Source of the DNA: Arthrobacter caoxuetaonis
GTDB lineage: Bacteria; Actinomycetota; Actinomycetes; Actinomycetales; Micrococcaceae
Direction: 5' to 3'
Length of the DNA stretch: 64,000 bases
NCBI RefSeq assembly: GCF_023921125.1
Contig: NZ_CP099466.1
Location: 806,001-870,000 of the forward strand
Shown in pieces: positions 33,189-40,485 of this stretch (position 1 is its first letter; each line of letters starts with the position of its first letter). The position numbers were made by a program, and so were the translations under genes. Under the pieces are notes generated by a model that was given only the letters and a program-made list of their open reading frames with translations, was not told the DNA's origin and did no database searches.

Positions 33189-34675
33189 GCCGCGGCCGCC
33201 AGGGCCTGCGCGCGTTCCAGCAGGGCAGCGCGGGCAGCATCGATGCCGGTGCGCAGTTCCGCGGCGCGGACGGCAAGGGTACGGGCGGCTTCCGTCGCAC
33301 GGTCCGCGGTGGCAGTAACAGCCTTGATGCCGGGGCTGCCTGCCTGCGGCCGGTCCAGGATCCGTCCCGGATCAGTTCCGGCGGCAAGCACGAGGTCAGC
33401 CAGGTCCGTGCTGATGTTCCCGGCGGACAGGGCCCCGGTCACCTGCTCCCGCGACCACGCTGTGGGGTCAGCGGACTTGAACAGCCGCCCGACGACGTCG
33501 TGCGCGCCCCGCCAGGGCACGCCGGCGACTGCCAGGGCTTCTGCCACGGACGTGGTGGTGGCACCGGAGCGGACGATCTCCGCCTTGTCCGGAAGCCGCA
33601 GCACGGTGAATTCGTTCAGCAGCCCGTCCAGCATGCGCACAAACCGGATCACCCGGTCCGAGGCACGCCAGAGGTGCTTCTGCACATCTGTGGTGGCGTT
33701 GTTGGAATCCTCGTACCAGCCGGAGTTGATGTTCGCGTAGGTGGCGGACATGTCTGCGGCAGCGGCGCCGGCCATGGACACCATGTGTTCCAGCACCACC
33801 GGGTTCTTCTTCTGCGGCATGATCGAGGAGCCCTGGGTGTAGGCGTCCGGGGTGGCCACCCAGCCGAAAGTCATCCATTCCAGCAGTACCCGGGAGAAGC
33901 GTGCGCCGGTGGCACAGATCCGCGCCTGCGCTGCGGCCAGGCGCATAAAGTGCTCCGCGCCGGCCACCGCCTCATAGCTGGACGTGAACGTTGACTCAAA
34001 GCCCAGCAGGTCAGCGACGGTCTGCGGGTTGATCGGCACGTCGGATCCGGTAAACGCCGCGGAGCCCAGCGGGGAAACGTTCATCTCCGCGTAGATGTCA
34101 AGCAGCTCCCGTCCCTGGCTCAGCAGGGCTTCGGCCAGGCCCCCCAGAACATGGCCGATGGTGGTGGGCTGGGCAGGACGCCGATGGGTGAAACCGATGA
34201 TCAGCGCGTCGGCATGCCGGCGTGCCAGTTCGGCGGCGTCCGCGGCGCTCTGGAGCACCAGGTCCGCCTGGTCCAGGATCTGGCGGCGCAGCACCATCCG
34301 GAAGGCCCCGGCGTCAAGGTCGTTGCGGCTGCGGGCCAGCTGAACGTCCAGCTCCGAGGTGGAGATGCCGCAGGCTGCGGCGAGCTGCTGTTCCATGAAG
34401 TAGTACGGGTCTTCCACGGAGCCGTCGAAGCTGTATTCCTGCCGGTCGTCGGTGATCCGCTCCCACAGTTCCAGCAGGCCCTTCTCCAGCCGGGCGGAAC
34501 GCTCCCGCGGAAGGATGCCTTCGTCGTCGAGCATCCAGACATGGGCCAGGGAAGCTTCCACCATGGGCGGGTAGATGTTCGCGGCAGCTTCCTCGAACGC
34601 GTCGCGCAGGTGGTTGTCCCAGTAGACGGACAGATCCGGGCGGTCGGTCAGGAGCGTACGGGAGGGGGTGTTCAT
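33185..34675 (-). CDS. Argininosuccinate-lyase-like fumarate lyase (ASL/fumarase superfamily)
   Basis: A 496-aa member of the aspartase/fumarase superfamily. The three conserved regions are present: RSRNDLDAG (about 115-123), GFTHRRPAQPTTIGH (161-175) and the signature GSSIMPQKKNP (282-292) that carries the catalytic serine loop. It differs from true argininosuccinate lyase at normally fixed positions (SRNDQ is SRNDL, YTHLQRAQP is FTHRRPAQP). No other arginine genes are nearby. It therefore probably eliminates fumarate from a different N- or O-succinyl/malyl compound, as EDDS lyase does. Tight operon spacing: two bases after the permease gene. Confidence 0.85.
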   Translation of the reverse strand: MNTPSRTLLTDRPDLSVYWDNHLRDAFEEAAANIYPPMVEASLAHVWMLDDEGILPRERSARLEKGLLELWERITDDRQEYSFDGSVEDPYYFMEQQLAAACGISTSELDVQLARSRNDLDAGAFRMVLRRQILDQADLVLQSAADAAELARRHADALIIGFTHRRPAQPTTIGHVLGGLAEALLSQGRELLDIYAEMNVSPLGSAAFTGSDVPINPQTVADLLGFESTFTSSYEAVAGAEHFMRLAAAQARICATGARFSRVLLEWMTFGWVATPDAYTQGSSIMPQKKNPVVLEHMVSMAGAAAADMSATYANINSGWYEDSNNATTDVQKHLWRASDRVIRFVRMLDGLLNEFTVLRLPDKAEIVRSGATTTSVAEALAVAGVPWRGAHDVVGRLFKSADPTAWSREQVTGALSAGNISTDLADLVLAAGTDPGRILDRPQAGSPGIKAVTATADRATEAARTLAVRAAELRTGIDAARAALLERAQALAAAA

Positions 34676-34677
34676 GC

Positions 34678-36489
34678 TTATTTCACCGGCTTCAGGTCGG
34701 GGGAGGCGGAAGAGGGAATCGGCAGCGGGGAGGCGGCGGCGGGGATGGGACCCGCCAGCGGTGTCTCCACGGTGGGACGGCGGCGCCGCAGCATCTTGGC
34801 GATGCCTCCGCTGCCCGGGTTTTCAAGCCGCTGGGAGATGATCAGGACAATCAGGATCAGGCCCATCTGCAGGGTGCCGTACGCCGCGGCGGTGCCGAAC
34901 TCGTTGGAGTAGATCCGGTTGTAGATCTCAACGGACAGCGGAGCGAACCGCGCCGGGTAAATCACCACGGAGGCCACGTACTCGCCGAAGCCCTGGATAA
35001 AGGCCATCAGGGCGCCGGCAAGGATGCCCCGGTACATCAGCGGCACTGTCACGGTGCGCAGCACCCGCCAGTGGCCGGCACCGAGGTTGCGGGCAGCTTC
35101 TTCCACAGAGGGATCGATCTGGGCCAGGGCGGCGTTGGCTGAGCGGAAGACCAGGGGAAGGAACCGCACAAAGTAGGCAACCGGGAGGATCCACAGCGAA
35201 CCGATCAGGACCTGGCCCAGGTTGAAGGGCGAGGGGCTGGCGAACGCGGTCACCAGGTTGACGCCGACGACGGTGCCGGGCAGCGCCCAGGGAATCATGA
35301 CCATCACGTCCAGCAGTCCCTTGCCCGGGCCCTTCCACCGGGTGACCACCCAGGAGGCAATAACACCGACCACGGTGCACGCGATCATGGCGATGAAGGC
35401 CATCTGGCTGCTCACCAGAATGGGTCGCAGGGTCGCCGGATCGGTGAAGATCCGGGAGAAGTTCCCCAACGTGTACTGGCTGGGCAGGATCTGTACGGTC
35501 CAGGAGCCGTCCACGGTGAAGGCCAGCAGCACGATCACGGCTGCCGGTGCCATCAGGATCAGCACCAGGACGGCGGAGCCGAGGCCTGCGCCGAGCCGGG
35601 GGAGCGTTCCGTGGATGACCTTCACGGCCTGCGGGGTGCCCTTGGACGCGCTGCGGTGAACCCGCCGGTTCTGGTACCAGCGCATCGCCAGCAGGAAGAG
35701 GATGGAGACGATGGACAGCACGGTGGACTGGGCCGCCGCCAGTTCGTAGGCGCCGGAGGTACGGGAGGCCACAATCTGCATGGTCAGGGTCTGCACGTTG
35801 TAGAACTGCGGTGCGGTAAAGGAAGCCATGGAGACCATAAAGGTCAGCAGGGCGCCGGAAACCAGGGCCGGGGTCAGCATGGGCAGCAGCACGGTGCGCC
35901 ACATGGTGAAGCGGCTGGCCCCCAGGTTCAGGGCGGCTTCTTCCATGGAAGAATCGGACCCGGCCAGGCCGGAGGAGACCGCGAGGTAGAAGTACGGGTA
36001 CATGGTCATGGTGTGGACCAGAAGCACACCCAGGACGCCGTTGGCGGAGACTGCCCCCGGGTCGGCGCCGAAGTACTGTGCCAGGAACCGCGGCAGGATC
36101 CCGCTCTCGGCGTAGAGGAAGTAGAAGGAGACGGCGCCGATCAGCGGCGGCAGTGCCATGGGCAGCATCGCGAACAGCCGCAGCACGTTGCGGCCGGGGA
36201 AATCGAAGCGGGTCAGGAGCACGGCCAGCGCCGTGCCAATGACACCGGTGGTGATTACGGAGACCACCGAGATGCCTACGGAGAGGCCCAGCGCCCGGCC
36301 GGAGTTTCCGCCGAAGAAGCCGCTGTAATTGCCCATTCCGCCGTCGACGCTGGTGCGTGCCGTGGCGAACATCGGAATCACGATGTACAGCAGCAGGACC
36401 AGGACCAGGGGAATGGCCAGCCAGTAGATGAACCGGTCCGAGGACGTGGTTCCGCTGCGGTTTCGCAGTCTTGCGGCGAGGCCGGTCAC
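34678..36489 (-). CDS. Fused ABC transporter permease (iron/sugar-phosphate/AEP-type)
   Basis: A 603-aa protein with two permease halves and about 12 helices, as in FbpB, ThiP or AfuB. Each half has its EAA loop: SMEEAALNLGASRFTMWRTV in the first (about residue 185) and SVEEAARNLGAGHWRVLRTV in the second (about 475). The C-terminal 45 residues are basic then proline/serine-rich. It pairs with the adjacent ATPase, whose stop it overlaps. This class moves Fe(III), thiamine, aminoethylphosphonate or, in AfuABC, hexose phosphates; the operon content argues for a sugar derivative. Confidence 0.9.
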   Translation of the reverse strand: MTGLAARLRNRSGTTSSDRFIYWLAIPLVLVLLLYIVIPMFATARTSVDGGMGNYSGFFGGNSGRALGLSVGISVVSVITTGVIGTALAVLLTRFDFPGRNVLRLFAMLPMALPPLIGAVSFYFLYAESGILPRFLAQYFGADPGAVSANGVLGVLLVHTMTMYPYFYLAVSSGLAGSDSSMEEAALNLGASRFTMWRTVLLPMLTPALVSGALLTFMVSMASFTAPQFYNVQTLTMQIVASRTSGAYELAAAQSTVLSIVSILFLLAMRWYQNRRVHRSASKGTPQAVKVIHGTLPRLGAGLGSAVLVLILMAPAAVIVLLAFTVDGSWTVQILPSQYTLGNFSRIFTDPATLRPILVSSQMAFIAMIACTVVGVIASWVVTRWKGPGKGLLDVMVMIPWALPGTVVGVNLVTAFASPSPFNLGQVLIGSLWILPVAYFVRFLPLVFRSANAALAQIDPSVEEAARNLGAGHWRVLRTVTVPLMYRGILAGALMAFIQGFGEYVASVVIYPARFAPLSVEIYNRIYSNEFGTAAAYGTLQMGLILIVLIISQRLENPGSGGIAKMLRRRRPTVETPLAGPIPAAASPLPIPSSASPDLKPVK

Positions 36490-37574
36490 GGCGCTACCAG
36501 CCAGACCCGGTCCGGATGCGGGAACAGGGTGACCCGGTCCCCGGGCTGCGCCCGGTCCTCTGAGTCAGGGACGGAAACCACAAGTTCCTTGCCGTTCCAG
36601 TCCACTTCGTAAACGTTGACGGCACCGGTGAACTCAGCCGTCTTGACCGTGCCCCGCAGCGTGCCCGGTCGGCTCTGGCCGCCGGTGTCCGTGTGCATGG
36701 TGAAGGATTCAGGGCGCAGGCTCACCGCTGCCGTGTCGCCGGCGGCGGCGTTGCCGGATACTGTTCCGGCCACCCGCGGGGCGCGCAGCACCGAACCGTC
36801 GGCCAGCTTGAGATGCACGGTGTCGGTTGAGGACTCCAGCACGGTGCACTCCAACACGTTGGAACGTCCGATGAACCGTGCCACGAAGGACGTGGCCGGC
36901 CGGTGGTAGACCTCCCGGGGCGGGGCAACCTGGTGCAGCCGCCCGGACTCCAGGATGGCCACGCGGTCGCTCATTGCCATTGCCTCGGCCTGGTCATGGG
37001 TGACATAGATGCTCGTGATTCCTGCAGCCTTCTGGGTGCCGCGGATTTCTGCACGGGTTTCCTCGCGCAGCTTGGCATCCAGATTGGAAAGCGGCTCATC
37101 AAGCAGCAGCACCGAAGGCTGGATGACCAGGGCCCGTGCCAGCGCCACACGCTGCTGCTGTCCGCCGGAGAGCATGTCGATGCGGCGGTCAGCGTAGCTC
37201 TCAAGGCCAACCTGCTGCAGTGCGCGGTCCACGCGCTTGTTCTTCTCAGCCCTGGCGGTGCGGCGGACGCTGAGGCCGTAGCCCACGTTGGCACGCACGG
37301 TCATGTGCGGGAACAGGGCGTAGTTTTGGAACACCATGCCGGTGTCGCGGCGGTTGGGGGCAGTGTTTGTGACGTCGCGGTCATTAAAGAGGATCCGTCC
37401 GCGGGAGGGCTGGATGAACCCCGCAACCATGCGCAGGGTGGTGGACTTGCCGCACCCGGACGGGCCCAGAAGGGTGAAGAACTCTCCGTCTTCGATGGTG
37501 AGGTTGAGGTCTGCCACAGAAGGCGCGGAACCCGGGTACCGTTTTTCGATCGATTCGAGGAAGACTCGTGTCAT
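36486..37574 (-). CDS. ABC transporter ATP-binding protein with TOBE domain
   Basis: A 362-aa ATPase. Walker A GPSGCGKST at about 36-44, Q-loop around VFQNYALFPHM, signature LSGGQQQR, Walker B VLLLDEPLSNLD and the H-loop in YVTHDQAEAMA. The C-terminal TOBE region covers about 275-355. I chose ATG 37574 because a conserved start MTRVFLESIEKRYPG follows; upstream in-frame codons translate the hairpin and are not family-like. It powers the fused permease and works with the binding protein encoded just upstream. Confidence 0.92.
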   Translation of the reverse strand: MTRVFLESIEKRYPGSAPSVADLNLTIEDGEFFTLLGPSGCGKSTTLRMVAGFIQPSRGRILFNDRDVTNTAPNRRDTGMVFQNYALFPHMTVRANVGYGLSVRRTARAEKNKRVDRALQQVGLESYADRRIDMLSGGQQQRVALARALVIQPSVLLLDEPLSNLDAKLREETRAEIRGTQKAAGITSIYVTHDQAEAMAMSDRVAILESGRLHQVAPPREVYHRPATSFVARFIGRSNVLECTVLESSTDTVHLKLADGSVLRAPRVAGTVSGNAAAGDTAAVSLRPESFTMHTDTGGQSRPGTLRGTVKTAEFTGAVNVYEVDWNGKELVVSVPDSEDRAQPGDRVTLFPHPDRVWLVAP

Positions 37575-37613
37575 GGCTGCTCTCCGCAGGGGATAGTGGG
37601 TGGAAGGTTCAGG

Positions 37614-37644
37614 AGGCGGCCGGCGCCCAGGGCGCCGGCCGCCT
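37614..37644 (-). terminator. Very stable intercistronic stem-loop between binding-protein and ATPase genes
   Basis: AGGCGGCCGGCGCC (37614-37627) pairs perfectly with GGCGCCGGCCGCCT (37631-37644) around a three-base loop. It lies 13 bases after the binding-protein stop. No U-tract follows on the minus strand, so it is more likely an mRNA-stabilising or partial terminator that keeps binding-protein output above that of the other subunits. Confidence 0.7.
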
Positions 37645-37656
37645 GTCCGGGTTTGG

Positions 37657-38721
37657 TTAGCCCTTGCCCTTGATGTTCTCGGCCCAGTAGCCGATCCATT
37701 CGGACTCGTTATCGCCGATCCGGTCCCAGTCAACGTCCATCTCCACCAGGTCCAGCTCTGTCAGCCAGGACGGGGTTTCGCTCATCTCGATTGACGGAAT
37801 CTGGTAGTAGGTTTCGGAGAGGTCCTTCTGGGTCTCTTCGCTGAAGAGGAACTCGAGGAAGGCGTCAGCAGCTTCGCTGGACGGTCCGTTCTTGATCTTG
37901 GCCACCCCGTCCACCAGCATCGGGGCACCCGATTCGGGGATCACGGGGGTGTAGGGGGCGTTCTGGTTCTCGATCTGCAGCATGACGTCCTGCAGGTTCC
38001 AGGCGCTGGCTGCGGCTTCCTGGCGGGTCACGCGCAGGTACAGGTCAGTGGGGTTGGCTGCGTAGACCTTGGTGTTGGCGTCGAGCTTGCGCAGCCAGTC
38101 GTACCCTGCCTCCGGTGAACCGGCGGCGTCGTACTGGCGGTCAATCATGGCGGAGTAGATGCTGCGCATGGTTCCGGAGGCCTCGACGTCGCGGATAGCC
38201 AGTTTGTCGGCCATCTCCGGAGCCACCAGGTCGTCCCAGTCCTTGGGCGCTTCTTCTTCGCTGAGCATGTCGTGGTTGTAGAAGATGACCTCGGCCAGCT
38301 GCATTTCGCCGACCCACAAGCCGTTCGGATCACGCAGGTCCTCGGGAACGGCGTCAATCACGGCGTCCGGGGCGGGGGCAAGGACGTCGTCGCCGGCGGC
38401 CTGCTTCATCTGCTGGCCGGTGCCGCCCCACCAGATGTCACCCTGCGGGTTGGCCTTCTCCGCGCGGATGCGTTCCAGTGCTTCCTGCGCGCCGAGGGTG
38501 AGGATTTCCACCTTGCCGGCGTAGTCCGGATTGGCTGCCTCGAAGTCGGCCACGACTGCTTCGGCGAGGCCCTTGTCCCGGGCGGTGTAGATGGTGAGGG
38601 TGCCGCCGTCGGACCCCTCGGCTCCGGCGGACGAGTCGTCCAGGCCGCAGGACGAGAGAGCCAGCATCAGCGCGAGGCCGCCGGCAACGGTGCCGAGCGG
38701 TTTGCGGAAAGTGCGTTTCAT
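37657..38721 (-). CDS. ABC transporter substrate-binding lipoprotein (Fbp/AfuA/PotD-like)
   Basis: A 354-aa binding protein with a lipoprotein signal (GGLALMLALSSCGLDD, lipobox Cys about residue 27). The mature part begins TLTIYTARDKGLAEAVVADFE and contains GDIWWGGTGQQMKQA and TKVYAANPTDLYLRV, like the group that binds Fe(III), polyamines, aminoethylphosphonate or hexose phosphates. The pairing with sugar kinase and deaminase genes favours an organic, probably anionic, amino-sugar ligand. It follows the ROK gene by 42 bases and precedes the ATPase. Confidence 0.88.
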   Translation of the reverse strand: MKRTFRKPLGTVAGGLALMLALSSCGLDDSSAGAEGSDGGTLTIYTARDKGLAEAVVADFEAANPDYAGKVEILTLGAQEALERIRAEKANPQGDIWWGGTGQQMKQAAGDDVLAPAPDAVIDAVPEDLRDPNGLWVGEMQLAEVIFYNHDMLSEEEAPKDWDDLVAPEMADKLAIRDVEASGTMRSIYSAMIDRQYDAAGSPEAGYDWLRKLDANTKVYAANPTDLYLRVTRQEAAASAWNLQDVMLQIENQNAPYTPVIPESGAPMLVDGVAKIKNGPSSEAADAFLEFLFSEETQKDLSETYYQIPSIEMSETPSWLTELDLVEMDVDWDRIGDNESEWIGYWAENIKGKG

Positions 38722-38763
38722 GTACTTCTCCTAGGGTGTGGGTGGAACGGGGTAAACGGGGGA

Positions 38764-39900
38764 CTAATCAGCGGGGGAGATAAGGGCAGAGGGGTCTTCC
38801 AGGACCCGGGCCACGGCACCGTGGAGGATGCCGGTGGTGCCCAGGGACGCGAAGGCAACATTCGGAGCCGACGGCGCCGCGGCGCGGATCCGGCTGGCCA
38901 GTGCGCTCCGGGCCGGGTCATCGAGGTCGACGGCGTCTCCGGAGAAGACCACAAGGGCAGGATTCAGGACGCAGGCGCAGACGACGGCGGCCCAGGCCCA
39001 GGCGTCCAGCACGTCGTCGCGCAGCCGCTGGGTACGCTCGTCAGCGCACATCCGCGCGATCACCGGCCCGTCGCCGTCGAGCCCTGCTGACTGGGCGGCG
39101 GCAGCGATCGCCGGTGTGCTCCAGGCTGCTTCGAAGGGTCCGCGGTTGCCGTGGGGGAGTGGGCGGGGTGCCACCGGCAGGAAACCGACCTCGCCGGCTG
39201 AGCGGGTGGCGCCGTGAAGGATCCGGCCGCCGCTGAGGATGGTGGCACCGATGCCTTCGGCGACGTGGATCAGCACGAGGTCATCGACGCCGGCTGCGGC
39301 ACCGGCGCTGCGCTCGCCGAGGGCAACAAGGTTGACGTCGTTTTCAAGAGTCACCTTCAGGCCGGTCCGGCGGTTCAGCTCCCCGGCCAGCTCGGAGCCG
39401 CTTGCCGCGGCGAAGTCGGGGGCCAGGCTGACAGTGCCGTCGTTTCCGACGACTCCGGGCAGTGCCAGCACCAGCCGGGCCGGGCTGCGGGGTGCGGCGG
39501 CAGTGAGTTCGGAAACGGCCCGCGCCGTGGATGCCACCGGATCTTCGGCGTCGAAGACGGATTCGCGGGTTTCCAGGACGCTGGCATCGAGGTCCACAAG
39601 GCTGGCACGGACGCTGCCGCGGCTGATTTCGGCGACCACCAGCACCACTGCCGACCGGTCTATTTCCATCAGGGTTCGGCGCCGTCCACCGGTGGACTCG
39701 CGCTGGCCCACCTCATGCAGGTAACCCAGTTCCTGCAGCTCGTGCACGATTCCAGTCACGGTGGAGGGACTGTAGCCGGTGGCGGCTGCGAGGTCGGTGC
39801 GGGAGATGGGGCCCTGTGAAAGGAGGGCTCCCACAACGGACTCCACCCGGATCCGGCGCAGTTCCCGGCGTCCAGTTGGTGCGTGTGAGGTGGATAACAT
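38764..39900 (-). CDS. ROK-family transcriptional regulator
   Basis: A 378-aa regulator. Residues 14-65 are a winged helix: VESVVGALLSQGPISRTDLA and SPSTVTGIVHELQELGY. The ROK effector domain follows (about 80-370). The zinc motif CxCGxxGCxE of ROK kinases and NagC is absent; the corresponding region reads FLPVAPRPLPHGNRGPFE, so it is a divergent, probably zinc-free member. ATG 39900 lies inside a 35-base inverted repeat, with no Shine-Dalgarno sequence. First gene of the eight-gene operon running to 30.4 kb, so it should control its own transcription and the whole pathway. Confidence 0.88.
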   Translation of the reverse strand: MLSTSHAPTGRRELRRIRVESVVGALLSQGPISRTDLAAATGYSPSTVTGIVHELQELGYLHEVGQRESTGGRRRTLMEIDRSAVVLVVAEISRGSVRASLVDLDASVLETRESVFDAEDPVASTARAVSELTAAAPRSPARLVLALPGVVGNDGTVSLAPDFAAASGSELAGELNRRTGLKVTLENDVNLVALGERSAGAAAGVDDLVLIHVAEGIGATILSGGRILHGATRSAGEVGFLPVAPRPLPHGNRGPFEAAWSTPAIAAAAQSAGLDGDGPVIARMCADERTQRLRDDVLDAWAWAAVVCACVLNPALVVFSGDAVDLDDPARSALASRIRAAAPSAPNVAFASLGTTGILHGAVARVLEDPSALISPAD

Positions 39901-39935
39901 TCTTACTTTATACGGTGAAGAAAGTAAGAATGCAA
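39898..39935 (-). promoter_or_regulatory. Leaderless promoter buried in a 12-base-arm operator of the ROK operon
   Basis: CATTCTTACTTT (39898-39909) and AAAGTAAGAATG (39921-39932) are perfect 12-base arms with an 11-base spacer. On the minus strand TTGCAT (39930-39935) and TATAAA (39907-39912) form a promoter with exactly 17-base spacing, and the ROK start codon is the end of the arm, six bases after the -10. Binding here would fully block the promoter. Confidence 0.75.
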
Positions 39936-40024
39936 GGCTTTCCAAGCCTCACTCGAGCGGACAGAACCTATCTGCACCCAAGTGGAGTATCGCCGGAACG
40001 TGCGGGCCGGTGTCGCCAAGGCAG

Positions 40025-40037
40025 GACAAATGTCGCG
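40025..40037. promoter_or_regulatory. Shared 13-base element upstream of the ligAB operon
   Basis: GACAAATGTCGCG, containing the palindrome GACA-AA-TGTC. It begins 58 bases before a -10-like TAGGCT (40083-40088), with TGACGG (40061-40066) as a possible -35. An identical 13-mer lies upstream of the metF-purU-ligM operon at 46890. It is the likely site of the NarL-type regulator encoded at 46.2 kb. Confidence 0.6.
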
Positions 40038-40128
40038 TGCCGGACGCGTCGCGGCGCCGATGACGGGACCTCCGGCAGCTCCTAGGCTCGCGGTGAGTAA
40101 CACCACCACGGCAAAAGGAGGAGACACC

Positions 40129-40485
40129 GTGCCGTCCCACACCCCGCGCATTGAGGGAACACACATTTATGACACCCGGTCCAGCAGCCGGGGACGTGCC
40201 CTGAACAAAATGCTGTTCTCGCTGAAGGAAGCAAAGAACCGTGACCGGTTCAGCTCCGACGAGGCCGCTTATTGCGACGAATACCACCTCAATGCGGAAC
40301 AGAAACGGGCAATCCTGGAGCGCAATTGGAAGGCCATGACGGACATTGGAGCTTCCATCTTTTATGTCATCAAACTTGCGGCCGTCGACCGCAAATCGGT
40401 TCAGGACCTCGGTGCCGCTTTTACCGGTCTGAGCACCGAGGAATTCATCGCAGCGCTGAGATCAGGAGGGCGGAAGTTTGGCTGA
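40129..40485 (+). CDS. ligA: Extradiol (protocatechuate 4,5-type) dioxygenase alpha subunit, LigA-like
   Basis: A 118-aa small helical subunit of the LigAB family: KMLFSLKEAKNRDRFSSDE, EQKRAILERNWKAMTDIGASIFY and SVQDLGAAFTGLSTEEF are the recognisable stretches. It caps the catalytic LigB subunit and shapes the aromatic site; it has no iron site. GTG at 40129 is chosen because AAAGGAGGAG lies six to ten bases before it. It overlaps the ligB start by eight bases. Ring cleavage by this family acts on protocatechuate, gallate or 3-O-methylgallate; which one cannot be read from sequence. Confidence 0.9.
   Translation: MPSHTPRIEGTHIYDTRSSSRGRALNKMLFSLKEAKNRDRFSSDEAAYCDEYHLNAEQKRAILERNWKAMTDIGASIFYVIKLAAVDRKSVQDLGAAFTGLSTEEFIAALRSGGRKFG

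Noticed and set aside
33185-34675. Calling the lyase argH.
   Set aside because: No arginine gene is nearby and two conserved active-site stretches differ from argininosuccinate lyase.
34678-38721. Annotation of the ABC system in the ROK operon as a simple Fe(III) importer.
   Set aside because: The family resemblance is real, but the operon encodes a sugar kinase and an amino-sugar deaminase and no iron-related gene or iron box. Members of this group also carry sugar phosphates and phosphonates, so iron is not the best call.
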